Positions 27,295 to 35,301 of a stretch of 64,000 nt of DNA are shown here, piece after piece. The position numbers were made by a program, and so were the translations under genes. Below the pieces are notes generated by a model. That model did not search any database. It was given only the letters and a program-made list of their open reading frames with translations, and was not told the DNA's origin. Source of the DNA: an uncultured Burkholderiales bacterium (GTDB taxonomy: Bacteria; Pseudomonadota; Gammaproteobacteria; Burkholderiales; Burkholderiaceae_A); NCBI GenBank assembly GCA_937864175.1, contig CALMJH010000041.1, positions 186,001 through 250,000 on the forward strand, written 5' to 3'. Every line of letters starts with the position of its first letter. Position 1 is the stretch's first letter.

Positions 27295-27597
27295 TTATTT
27301 CTGGCTGGCGAAGAAGGTCGCCATAACCTCTAGCTGCGCATCGGTGTAGCCCTTGGAGAGCTGGTGCATGATGGTCGCTGGACGTTTGTCCGTCTGAAAG
27401 TCTTTCATGGTGGCCAAGAACTTGGCCTTGTCGTAGCCAGCCAGACTCGCAAGACCACCGTTGCTCTTGCCGTTGGTGCCGTGGCAGTTGGCGCAGGTCG
27501 CTGACAGATACTGGGCCTTGGCCAGGGTAGAGGCCTGTGCTTGTGCAGCAAGACCAAGCGAGATCGCCAGGCCAGCCAAAAGGGTTACGCGTTTCAT
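27295..27597 (-). CDS. Small periplasmic monohaem cytochrome c (sulfide dehydrogenase partner)
   Basis: About 100 residues from MKRVTLLAGLAISLGLAAQA, with a Sec signal cleaved near AQA/STL. One haem site, CANCHG, at about residues 35-40, and the distal Met region KRPATIMHQLSKGYTDAQ, as in cytochrome c-553-type proteins. It is probably the electron acceptor of the flavoprotein encoded 24 nt downstream. FccA is often dihaem; this one has a single CXXCH. The strong ribosome site AGGAGAGGAG supports ATG 27597 rather than the longer track ORF. Confidence 0.88.
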   Translation of the reverse strand: MKRVTLLAGLAISLGLAAQAQASTLAKAQYLSATCANCHGTNGKSNGGLASLAGYDKAKFLATMKDFQTDKRPATIMHQLSKGYTDAQLEVMATFFASQK

Positions 27598-27653
27598 AGA
27601 GTCTCCTCTCCTTATGTTTTTATGCGCATATGCAGTGTCTGAAAAAAAAAGCA

Positions 27654-27667
27654 TTGATGCAAGTCAA
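27654..27667 (-). promoter_or_regulatory. FNR/ANR-type binding site upstream of the sulfide dehydrogenase operon
   Basis: On the minus strand TTGACTTGCATCAA matches the FNR/ANR consensus TTGAT-N4-ATCAA at 9 of 10 specified bases. It is centred about 42 bp upstream of the start predicted from a TATGCG -10 (27630-27625), the position of an activating class II site. This suggests oxygen- or redox-dependent control. Confidence 0.6.
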
Positions 27668-27698
27668 ATTCATTTTGCCTCGCAGCATGTTGGCCTAA

Positions 27699-27727
27699 AA
27701 AACCCACCGGCTTGTGACCGATGGGTC
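27699..27727 (-). terminator. Rho-independent terminator of clpS-clpA
   Basis: On the minus strand ACCCATCGG-TCACAAG-CCGGTGGGT makes a 9-bp stem (one T-G wobble) followed by TTTTTT. It begins about 25 nt after the clpA stop. Confidence 0.8.
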
Positions 27728-27752
27728 TTTGCTTATGACCAAGAGTAAAAGA

Positions 27753-30131
27753 CTACGATTGCTCGGCTGGCTCGGACTTTGCTGACCGACGGCGGCCGGA
27801 CCCGGACTTCGAGGCCGAGGCCGGTCGGGCTGGCTCAGCCACAGAGGCTTCCTGGTCTTGTCCCTGCGAAATTCCAAGAACAACCTGCTGATCCTTGCTG
27901 AGATCAATGTCCACGCGTCCGCCGTTGGCCAGCCGACCAAACAAGAGTTCATCGGCGAGCGCCCGACGGATCTTGTCTTGGATGATTCTTTGCATAGGCC
28001 TCGCACCCATGGCGGGATCAAAGCCCTCTTTGGCCAGGTACTTGCGAAGTTGGTCGCTGAATGAGACCTCGACCCGCTTGTCGTGGAGTTGAGATTCCAA
28101 CTCGATGAGGAATTTGTCGACGACCCGGAGAATGATTTCCTCGTCGAGAGCCCTGAAAGAGACCACTGCATCTAGGCGGTTGCGAAACTCGGGCGTAAAG
28201 ACCCGTTTGATTTCCTCGAGCTCATCACCGGTCTGGCGGCTATTGGAGAACCCGATGGTCCGCTTGCCCAGGACGTCAGCCCCGGCATTGGTCGTCATGA
28301 TGATGATGACGTTGCGGAAGTCGGATTTGCGGCCGTTGTTATCGGTGAGGGTACCGTGGTCCATCACCTGCAAGAGGATGTTGAAGATCTCGGGGTGGGC
28401 CTTCTCAATCTCATCCAGCAGCAGCACGGCATGAGGCTTTTTGTGGACCGCCTCGGTCAGCAGCCCACCCTGGTCAAAACCGACATAGCCCGGAGGCGCA
28501 CCGATGAGTCGGGAGACCGCATGCCGCTCCATGTACTCCGACATGTCAAAACGGATGAGCTCGATGCCCAGCAGGTAGGCGAGTTGCTTGGCCACCTCGG
28601 TCTTGCCCACACCCGTCGGCCCGCTGAAGAGAAAAGACCCAATTGGTTTTTCTGGTCGCCCAAGGCCGGAGCGCGACATCTTGATGGCGGCTGCCAGGGC
28701 GTCGATGGCAGCATCCTGCCCAAACACGACGTTTTTGAGGTTGCGGTCAAGCTTGGCCAAGACCTGCCGGTCGTCTGTATTGACGGTCTGAGGGGGTATG
28801 CGCGCAATTTTGGCAACGATGTCTTCGATTTCAGACTTGCCGATGGTTCGCTTCTGCTTGCTCTTGGGCAGGATCCGCTGGGCGGCGCCGGCCTCGTCAA
28901 TCACATCAATGGCCTTGTCTGGAAGATGGCGGTCGTTGATGTACTTGGCCGAGAGCTCTGCAGCGGCCAGCAGAGCGGAGACCTGGTACTTCACACCGTG
29001 GTGCTCCTCGAAACGGGACTTCAGGCCCTTGAGGATCTGGATGGTCTGGTCCACCGTTGGCTCGTTGACGTCGATCTTCTGAAACCGGCGGGAGAGGGCA
29101 TGGTCTTTCTCAAAGATGCCACGGTACTCGGTGTAGGTGGTCGCACCAATGCACCGGAGGTGCCCAGAGGAGAGGGCGGGCTTGAGCAGGTTGCTGGCGT
29201 CGAGGGTGCCACCCGAGGCTGACCCAGCACCGATCAGGGTATGAATTTCGTCGATGAACAAGACCGCATGTGGCTGAGCCTTGAGCTGCTTGAGAACGGC
29301 CTTGAGCCGCTGCTCAAAATCACCCCGGTATTTGGTGCCCGCCAAGAGGGCGCCCATGTCCAGGGCGTAGACCACCGCGGCATCGAGAATCTCAGGGACC
29401 TGTCCTTCGGTGATTCGCCAGGCCAGACCCTCGGCAATCGCAGTCTTTCCGACGCCTGCCTCGCCCACGAGCAGCGGATTGTTCTTTCGGCGACGACAGA
29501 GCACCTGGACCACCCGCTCAACCTCCTGCTCACGTCCGATCAGGGGATCGATTTTCCCCTCAGCAGCGAGTTTGTTGAGGTTGATGGTGTACTGGTCCAG
29601 AGCGGTGGGCTGAGGCGCGTTGTTGGACGATGCCTGCTGGCCCTCGGCCTCCTGCGCAGCCGGCTCCTCTGTGCCATTTGGCGGAACCTGGCCGGCCTTG
29701 GTAATGCCGTGGGCGATGAAATTGACAACATCGAGGCGGGTGAGGCCCTGCTGATGCAGGAAGTAGACCGCATGAGAGTCCTTCTCGCCGAAAATGGCGA
29801 CCAGGACATTGGCGCCCGTCACCTCTTTCTTTCCGTTGGAGGTGGACTGGACGTGCATGATGGCCCTCTGGATGACCCGCTGAAAGCCCAGGGTGGGCTG
29901 CGTGTCCACATCGTCGTTGCCGGCCACAATGGGTGTGGCCTCGGTGATGTGATGGGTCAGGCTCTTTCGGAGCTGGTCGAGATCGACCGCACAGGCCCGA
30001 AGGATCTCAGCTGCGCTGGGATTGTCGAGGAGGGCCAGCAGGAGATGCTCCACCGTTATGAACTCGTGACGCTGCTGCCGAGCCTCCACGAAGGCCATGT
30101 GCAGACTAACTTCCAGCTCCTGTGAAATCAT
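27753..30131 (-). CDS. clpA: ATP-dependent Clp protease ATP-binding subunit ClpA
   Basis: AAA+ unfoldase of ClpAP, about 792 residues. The N-domain starts [22 protein letters not shown]1 has [16 protein letters not shown] (about 215) and AAA2 has [20 protein letters not shown] (about 500). The pore-loop region [17 protein letters not shown] is present. The C-terminus carries a Ser/Lys/Arg-rich tail ([17 protein letters not shown]) not seen in E. coli ClpA. ATG 30131 overlaps the clpS stop (ATGA). clpP is not in this window. Confidence 0.96.
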   Translation of the reverse strand: MISQELEVSLHMAFVEARQQRHEFITVEHLLLALLDNPSAAEILRACAVDLDQLRKSLTHHITEATPIVAGNDDVDTQPTLGFQRVIQRAIMHVQSTSNGKKEVTGANVLVAIFGEKDSHAVYFLHQQGLTRLDVVNFIAHGITKAGQVPPNGTEEPAAQEAEGQQASSNNAPQPTALDQYTINLNKLAAEGKIDPLIGREQEVERVVQVLCRRRKNNPLLVGEAGVGKTAIAEGLAWRITEGQVPEILDAAVVYALDMGALLAGTKYRGDFEQRLKAVLKQLKAQPHAVLFIDEIHTLIGAGSASGGTLDASNLLKPALSSGHLRCIGATTYTEYRGIFEKDHALSRRFQKIDVNEPTVDQTIQILKGLKSRFEEHHGVKYQVSALLAAAELSAKYINDRHLPDKAIDVIDEAGAAQRILPKSKQKRTIGKSEIEDIVAKIARIPPQTVNTDDRQVLAKLDRNLKNVVFGQDAAIDALAAAIKMSRSGLGRPEKPIGSFLFSGPTGVGKTEVAKQLAYLLGIELIRFDMSEYMERHAVSRLIGAPPGYVGFDQGGLLTEAVHKKPHAVLLLDEIEKAHPEIFNILLQVMDHGTLTDNNGRKSDFRNVIIIMTTNAGADVLGKRTIGFSNSRQTGDELEEIKRVFTPEFRNRLDAVVSFRALDEEIILRVVDKFLIELESQLHDKRVEVSFSDQLRKYLAKEGFDPAMGARPMQRIIQDKIRRALADELLFGRLANGGRVDIDLSKDQQVVLGISQGQDQEASVAEPARPASASKSGSGRRRSAKSEPAEQS

Positions 30132-30466
30132 GCTTCCTCCATTACGCACTGCAAGGGATGTTGGTGCATCTTTGAAAAGCCGTTGACCTGCTCCACCTTA
30201 GTCTCTGCGACGTCTTTGGTGAAGACCCCACAAACCCCACGTCCCTCTCGGTGGACCCGAAGCATGACGTCTGTTGCTTTTTCACGATTCATTGAGAAGA
30301 ATTTTTGCAGAACTATGACCACAAATTCCATCGGGGTGAAATCGTCGTTGAGCAACCAGACCGTGTACTGGGGCGGTGGGGCAAGCTTTTCTGGCCGAAT
30401 CAGGGTTGTGGTCGAACCCTCCTCAAAGGGAGATTGGCCTGAAAAAACGGGGTGAAATGGCGCCAT
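30128..30466 (-). CDS. clpS: ClpA adaptor protein ClpS
   Basis: Adaptor that delivers N-degron substrates to ClpAP; 112 residues. The disordered N-terminus is followed by the core with [20 protein letters not shown] (N-degron pocket), [20 protein letters not shown] and [13 protein letters not shown]. Coupled to clpA by ATGA. No Shine-Dalgarno precedes ATG 30466; instead TAAAAT lies 6 nt upstream, suggesting a leaderless mRNA. Confidence 0.95.
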   Translation of the reverse strand: MAPFHPVFSGQSPFEEGSTTTLIRPEKLAPPPQYTVWLLNDDFTPMEFVVIVLQKFFSMNREKATDVMLRVHREGRGVCGVFTKDVAETKVEQVNGFSKMHQHPLQCVMEEA

Positions 30467-30472
30467 GCAGAA

Positions 30473-30478
30473 ATTTTA
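30473..30478 (-). promoter_or_regulatory. Putative -10 box for leaderless clpS
   Basis: Plus strand ATTTTA, so minus strand TAAAAT, followed by 6 nt (TTCTGC) and the clpS ATG. Same spacing as the argA, hrpA, purN and mltD examples. Confidence 0.5.
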
Positions 30479-30503
30479 GGCGCAAATTCGTTGGACAAAC
30501 CCC

Positions 30504-30592
30504 TTGACATTCCATATATTCGAGGGTGGTAGTGCATCGCGCATGCCATGTTGGGGTTCCACTTGACGTGCGGTTTTTATTGTTTCTTTTAA
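30504..30592 (+). promoter_or_regulatory. Cold-shock gene promoter region
   Basis: Two perfect or near-perfect -35 boxes occur: TTGACA at 30504-30509 and TTGACG at 30563-30568. The second has an AT-rich TTTTAA 18 bp downstream. The first would produce a leader of about 70 nt, typical for cold-shock mRNAs, but its -10 (TGGTAG/GGTAGT) is poor. Which one is used cannot be decided from sequence. Confidence 0.4.
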
Positions 30593-30611
30593 AAAAGGTA
30601 GGAAAGCAGGA

Positions 30612-30818
30612 ATGTCTACAGGTACAGTCAAGTGGTTTAACGACGCCAAAGGTTTTGGTTTCATCACCCCCGACGAGGGCGGCGAAGATGTATTCGCCCA
30701 CTTCTCGGCGATCCAGACCAACGGTTTTCGCTCACTCAAAGAAGGCCAGAAAGTTCAGTTCGACATCATTCAGGGCCCCAAGGGTAAGCAGGCCTCCAAC
30801 ATCGTCCCCCAGGGTTAA
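30612..30818 (+). CDS. Cold-shock protein (CspA family)
   Basis: A 68-residue single cold-shock domain that binds single-stranded RNA/DNA. RNP1 is KGFGFITP and RNP2 is DVFAHFSAI, preceded by [10 protein letters not shown]. The ribosome site is strong (AGGAAAGCAGGA). It is monocistronic, with its own promoter region and a long terminator hairpin. Confidence 0.96.
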   Translation: MSTGTVKWFNDAKGFGFITPDEGGEDVFAHFSAIQTNGFRSLKEGQKVQFDIIQGPKGKQASNIVPQG

Positions 30819-30859
30819 CCTGGCACGATTCGGGTCGCCTCCCCTCTGGGGAGAGACCC

Positions 30860-30896
30860 AACAAAAAAGCCCGGTCCACGACCGGGCTTTTTTGTT
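30860..30896. terminator. Bidirectional terminator between the cold-shock gene and icd
   Basis: AACAAAAAAGCCCGGT-CCACG-ACCGGGCTTTTTTGTT forms a perfect 16-bp stem with a T run on either strand. It lies between convergent genes, so it can terminate both. Confidence 0.9.
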
Positions 30897-30916
30897 GATG
30901 GGCCCGCCAGTAGGCC

Positions 30917-32170
<1,254 letters not shown>

Positions 32171-32247
32171 GGCAGGTCTCCTTCGGAAGGGGAAATTTTG
32201 GTGCCCCATTCTAAACCTGAGTCTGTGGCCAAGAATTTTCTTGTAAA

Positions 32248-32253
32248 TACAAT
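32248..32253 (+). promoter_or_regulatory. Possible promoter of a very short transcript
   Basis: TACAAT with TGGCCA 16 bp upstream (4 of 6 to TTGACA). A start about 7 nt downstream would give a transcript of only about 40 nt, ending at the hairpin at 32272-32298. Confidence 0.3.
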
Positions 32254-32271
32254 TTTGAGGACTTAAGTCAG

Positions 32272-32298
32272 GCGCCCCTTCACTTTGGGGCGCTTTTT
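32272..32298 (+). terminator. Orphan plus-strand terminator upstream of the Lys/Ala protein gene
   Basis: GCGCCCC-TTCACTTT-GGGGCGC followed by TTTTT is a standard intrinsic terminator on the plus strand. No plus-strand gene ends here: icd upstream is on the minus strand and the cold-shock gene has its own terminator. It may end a small RNA or act as an attenuator. Confidence 0.7.
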
Positions 32299-32328
32299 GT
32301 AGTAACATCAGCGGCGCGGTACTCTAGA
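32295..32328 (+). promoter_or_regulatory. Promoter of the Lys/Ala repeat protein gene
   Basis: TTGTAG and TACTCT are separated by 17 bp. The -35 overlaps the T run of the preceding terminator. A leader of about 20 nt with GAGG leads to ATG 32357. Confidence 0.4.
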
Positions 32329-32356
32329 GACCGTAACACTAACCATCGAGGACTTT

Positions 32357-32545
32357 ATGAAAACGTTGATCGCTGCCCTGGCCGCTGGCCTGTTTGCTAC
32401 CGCTTCCATCGCTCAGACCGCTGCTCCTGCCGCTGCTCCTGCCGCCCCCGCTGCAGAGAAGAAAGCTGAAAAGAAAGCTGACAAGAAAGCTGATAAAAAA
32501 GCTGACAAGAAAGCCGAAGACAAGAAAGCCGAAGCAAAGAAGTAA
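32357..32545 (+). CDS. Small exported Lys/Ala-rich repeat protein
   Basis: A 62-residue protein of unknown function. A Sec-type signal (MKTLIAALAAGLFATASIAQ, cleavage likely after SIA) is followed by an Ala/Pro segment (TAAPAAAPAAPAA) and a repetitive basic tail of AEKK/ADKK units, encoded by near-identical 12-bp DNA repeats. The mature protein would be about 42 residues, strongly charged and disordered or helical. GAGG precedes the ATG. Similar Lys/Ala-rich secreted peptides are often annotated as hypothetical. A translated shadow ORF in another frame runs through the same DNA. Confidence 0.7.
   Translation: MKTLIAALAAGLFATASIAQTAAPAAAPAAPAAEKKAEKKADKKADKKADKKAEDKKAEAKK
32457..32530 (+). 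repeat. 12-bp coding tandem repeat (A-D/E-K-K units)
   Basis: Units close to gctgacaagaaa are repeated four times with one or two changes, then degenerate into longer units. They encode AEKK, ADKK, ADKK, ADKK, AEDKK and AEAKK. Confidence 0.8.
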
Positions 32546-32560
32546 GCCCGGCCTGACCAT

Positions 32561-32580
32561 TCGACCTCCCACGAGGTCGA
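32561..32580 (+). other. Perfect 8-bp hairpin in the intercistronic leader
   Basis: TCGACCTC-CCAC-GAGGTCGA has no T run, so it is probably not a terminator. It may stabilise the 3' end of the Lys/Ala protein mRNA. It precedes a stronger hairpin by only 8 nt. Confidence 0.5.
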
Positions 32581-32588
32581 AGAGTCTA

Positions 32589-32630
32589 AAATCAGCCTCC
32601 CAGGTTCTGCCTCGGAGGCTGATTTCTTTT
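32589..32630 (+). terminator. Hairpin terminator or attenuator abutting the DUF192 start
   Basis: AAATCAGCCTCC and GGAGGCTGATTT form a perfect 12-bp stem with a 13-nt loop, followed by CTTTT that runs directly into ATG 32631. The 3' arm contains the only Shine-Dalgarno-like GGAGG of the next gene, so the structure can both stop transcription and hide the ribosome site. Confidence 0.75.
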
Positions 32631-33122
32631 ATGCGGACACTCACCTCAACGCTGCTAGTCGTCCTCCTGTCGACCCACCACGCTGGCGCCCAATCTGAGC
32701 CCGCCAGTGCGGCCTCTGGCAGCCAGCCAGAGGCACTTCGGGCACTTCGGGCCCTTCAGATCAAATCGTTCCTCGTAAAAGCAGAGGTCGCCGATCGGCC
32801 CTCTAGCCGAGCCCGTGGGCTCATGTACCGCCAGAGCCTCGCAGACAACCATGGCATGCTATTTGTATTCGACTCGCCCAGTCGACAGTGCATGTGGATG
32901 AAGAACACGCCTCTAGCGCTCTCGGTTGCCTTCATCGACACCGCCGGCCGAATCGTCAACATTGAGCAGATGGAGCCTCAGACCGAGACCATTCACTGCT
33001 CGACCAGCCCTGTGGTCTATGCCCTGGAGATGCAGCAGGGCTGGTTCTGGGCCAGGGCAATTAAGTCTGGAGACGAGGTGAGAGGACTCCCCCCTCTGCC
33101 GACCACGCAGAGCGGCCCATAA
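32631..33122 (+). CDS. DUF192 family exported protein
   Basis: About 163 residues. A signal peptide (MRTLTSTLLVVLLSTHHAGA) is followed by a DUF192 domain: VEVADRP-type start (KAEVADRPSSRARGLMYRQ), GMLFVFDSPSRQCMWMKNTP and LSVAFIDTAGRIVNIEQMEPQ. DUF192 proteins are small beta-rich periplasmic proteins of unknown role. The track merges this ORF with an out-of-frame stretch antisense in sense to the Lys/Ala gene; the start here is the Met of the signal peptide. Its stop lies at the edge of the sodB terminator. Confidence 0.82.
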   Translation: MRTLTSTLLVVLLSTHHAGAQSEPASAASGSQPEALRALRALQIKSFLVKAEVADRPSSRARGLMYRQSLADNHGMLFVFDSPSRQCMWMKNTPLALSVAFIDTAGRIVNIEQMEPQTETIHCSTSPVVYALEMQQGWFWARAIKSGDEVRGLPPLPTTQSGP

Positions 33123-33146
33123 AAAAGGGCTGCAGAGGCAGCCCTG
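33121..33146 (-). terminator. Rho-independent terminator of sodB
   Basis: On the minus strand GGGCTGC-CTCT-GCAGCCC (7-bp stem) is followed by TTTTTT. It begins about 22 nt after the sodB stop and touches the stop of the convergent DUF192 gene. Confidence 0.8.
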
Positions 33147-33168
33147 GAGGCTCGGTGAGGGCCCGCAA

Positions 33169-33747
33169 CTAGCCAAAGTTCTTGGCGACAAAGCTCCAGT
33201 TCACGAGGGACCAGAAGGCGGCCATGTAGTCGGGACGACGGTTGCGGTAATCCACATAGTAGGCATGCTCCCAGACATCGCAGGTCATCAGAGCCTTGTC
33301 CGTACCAGTCAGGGGTGTGGCGGCGTTGCTGGTGTTCACAATGTCCAGGCTTCCGTCGGCCTTCTTCACAAGCCAAGTCCAGCCGCTTCCGAAATTGCCA
33401 ATGGCACTCTTCGTGAAGGCCTCCTTGAATGCCTCAAAGCTGCCCCACTTCTGGTCGATGGCTGCGGCCAGGGCGCCCGTGGGCTTTCCGCCGCCGTTGG
33501 GTGCAAGGCAGTGCCAATAAAAAGTATGGTTCCAGACCTGGGCGGCATTGTTGAAGACGCCTCCGGACGACCGGCGAACGATGTCCTCCAGCGAGGCGGA
33601 CTCAAACTCGGTGCCCTTGATGAGGTTGTTCAGGTTGGTGACATACGTCTGGTGATGCTTGCCGTAATGGAACTCAAGGGTCTCTTTGGAGATGTGAGGG
33701 GCGAGCGCATCGAGGGCATAAGGCAGGGGTGGCAGTGCGTGTTCCAT
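33169..33747 (-). CDS. sodB: Superoxide dismutase (Fe type)
   Basis: 192 residues, the usual SodB length. Metal ligands are visible: His in [13 protein letters not shown], His in [11 protein letters not shown], and Asp/His in [15 protein letters not shown]. The sequence [13 protein letters not shown] and AGNFGSGW-type context with [10 protein letters not shown] point to the iron form. AGGAGAG precedes ATG 33747, and CATAAT at 33794-33789 is a plausible -10 giving a leader of about 35 nt. Confidence 0.95.
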   Translation of the reverse strand: MEHALPPLPYALDALAPHISKETLEFHYGKHHQTYVTNLNNLIKGTEFESASLEDIVRRSSGGVFNNAAQVWNHTFYWHCLAPNGGGKPTGALAAAIDQKWGSFEAFKEAFTKSAIGNFGSGWTWLVKKADGSLDIVNTSNAATPLTGTDKALMTCDVWEHAYYVDYRNRRPDYMAAFWSLVNWSFVAKNFG

Positions 33748-33807
33748 CTGGGACTCTCCTGTCGTTGAGGAAGAATTGAGCAGCCCACATTATGACCAGA
33801 CCGAACC

Positions 33808-35010
33808 CTAAATACGCCGCTGGGCCGAGAGGGTTTCCACCCGGGCACTGAACTCGCCGTCAGAGAGCACCACCTGCAGCTCTGACTTGGGCTGCAACCC
33901 GACGACAGAGGTGAGGACCTGACCATTAGGCCCCGTGACCATCGCGTAGCCTCGGGCCAAGACCGCAGTGGGGCCCAGATGGTCCAGCTGGTCGGCCAGA
34001 CGCTGGATCCGGTGTCGAAGACCGGTCTGCCAGCGCTGTCTGGCCAAGGCAAGGGCCTGGGCCGACTGTTCGAAACGAAGCCGATTGAGACGCATGGTCT
34101 TTCGCGGATCCGGCAGGCTTGCCTGGGCCCGATCCAGCCGCTGCTCGGCCTGACGAAGTCTGGTCAGCATCCATCCTTTCAGGGTCTGCTGAGCGGCCTG
34201 AAGATCGGCCATGGCCTGCTCATCCCCGCGGGCCAGCCAGGCCGCAGCAGCCGTTGGGGTGGCGGCCCGGTGATCCGCCACAAAATCAACGAGCGTGACG
34301 TCGGTCTCATGGCCGACTCCGCTCACCACTGGAACCTTCAAACGACTCACGGCACGCACCACCTCCTCGGTGTTGAAGGCCCAGAGGTCCTCCAGGCTTC
34401 CCCCGCCGCGAATGACCGCCAGCGCATCGAACGGGAGTTCCCCTGCCCTCTCCAAGGCGCGCACGAGTTGACCCGGCGCCTCCTGCCCCTGGACCAGGCT
34501 GGCCAGAATGGTCACCTTTAATCGAGGGGCACGGTGCCGCAGGGTAATGAGAAAGTCCCGTAGAGCAGCTGCCGAGAGCGAGGTGACTACGCCCACATGG
34601 GCCAGCCGAGTCGGCCAGGCACGCTTACGGCCCGGATCAAAGAGGCCCTCGGTCTCAAGCTTGTGCTTCAGGCGCAGAAAGGCCTCATAAAGCCCCCCCT
34701 GCCCCACCCGGCGCATCTGAACAATCCGCACCTGGAACTCACCCCTTGGCTCGTAGAGGCCAGGGGCTACGACAAGCTCTACTGAGGTGCCGGCCGCAGG
34801 CACAAAGCCCACCAAATCGGCCTCACGCCGAAACATCACGGCCTTCACGCTGGCCTGCGCATCCTTCAGGGTGAGGTACCAGTGCCCGCTTGCGGCAACC
34901 GTCAACTGAGAGACCTCGGCCTGCAGGGAAACGGCCGGAAAGTGCCTTGCAAGAGCCTGCGCTATCAGGCGATTTAGTTCGGAAACGCTTATAAAACCTG
35001 GATCTTGCAT
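33808..35010 (-). CDS. xseA: Exodeoxyribonuclease VII large subunit
   Basis: About 400 residues from MQDPGFISVSELNRLIAQAL. The OB-fold domain (VSLQAEVSQLTVAASGHWYL) is followed by the nuclease domain with PTRLAHVGVVTSLSAAALRD, GGGSLEDLWAFNTE and VSGVGHETDVTLVDFVADHRA, then a coiled-coil rich in Gln/Arg and a C-terminal beta segment (ARGYAMVTG). AAGGGA precedes ATG 35010. The partner xseB is about 11 kb away, in the ispA operon. Confidence 0.94.
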   Translation of the reverse strand: MQDPGFISVSELNRLIAQALARHFPAVSLQAEVSQLTVAASGHWYLTLKDAQASVKAVMFRREADLVGFVPAAGTSVELVVAPGLYEPRGEFQVRIVQMRRVGQGGLYEAFLRLKHKLETEGLFDPGRKRAWPTRLAHVGVVTSLSAAALRDFLITLRHRAPRLKVTILASLVQGQEAPGQLVRALERAGELPFDALAVIRGGGSLEDLWAFNTEEVVRAVSRLKVPVVSGVGHETDVTLVDFVADHRAATPTAAAAWLARGDEQAMADLQAAQQTLKGWMLTRLRQAEQRLDRAQASLPDPRKTMRLNRLRFEQSAQALALARQRWQTGLRHRIQRLADQLDHLGPTAVLARGYAMVTGPNGQVLTSVVGLQPKSELQVVLSDGEFSARVETLSAQRRI

Positions 35011-35280
35011 AAAGAAATCCCTTGCGATCAGGGGTTCAGGACCAAGACTTCTCCACAAGGCCTTGCCCCGACTGAAATAAAAGCAACATTCTGAGTGCTG
35101 GCGCGGGTTTAACGACTCCCAGCCCCCAGGACAAGCGCCATCAATTTATTTAACTATCTGTTTTTAAATAAGATTTTATTTCTTGCTAAATCGCATCTCC
35201 GGCCCTTGGCCCGCCTGCGCCCCCTCGCACTGCCTTACACTCTGGCCACCCAATGCGCATTTAACCCAGTCAATACGGCC
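35011..35280. promoter_or_regulatory. AT-rich intergenic region with DnaA-box-like sites between xseA and lpxK
   Basis: This 270-bp divergent spacer contains a roughly 50-bp AT-rich core (35138-35186) that stands out against GC-rich surroundings. TTCTCCACA (8 of 9 to the DnaA box) lies at 35049, and two more DnaA-like 9-mers occur immediately downstream in the start of lpxK. It must hold promoters for both genes; individual -10 boxes are ambiguous because of the AT content. Confidence 0.45.
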
Positions 35281-35301
35281 ATGTCCACAGACTTATCCAC
35301 A
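35281..35301 (+). promoter_or_regulatory. Tandem DnaA-box-like sites at the lpxK start
   Basis: ATGTCCACA (7 of 9) and TTATCCACA (perfect match to TTATNCACA) are separated by 3 nt, within the first seven lpxK codons. Function is inferred only from consensus. Confidence 0.4.

Noticed and set aside
28356-30125. Two long plus-strand ORFs (288 and 294 codons)
   Set aside because: Antisense to ClpA, which has both AAA+ modules intact.
32394-32630. 79-codon N-terminal extension of the DUF192 ORF
   Set aside because: Out-of-frame reading of the Lys/Ala repeat gene; it would replace a clean signal peptide by Leu/Pro/Arg repeats.
35011-35301. Calling this region oriC
   Set aside because: Only one perfect DnaA box plus two imperfect ones, and no dnaA, dnaN or gidA nearby. 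Kept as a finding rather than an origin call.
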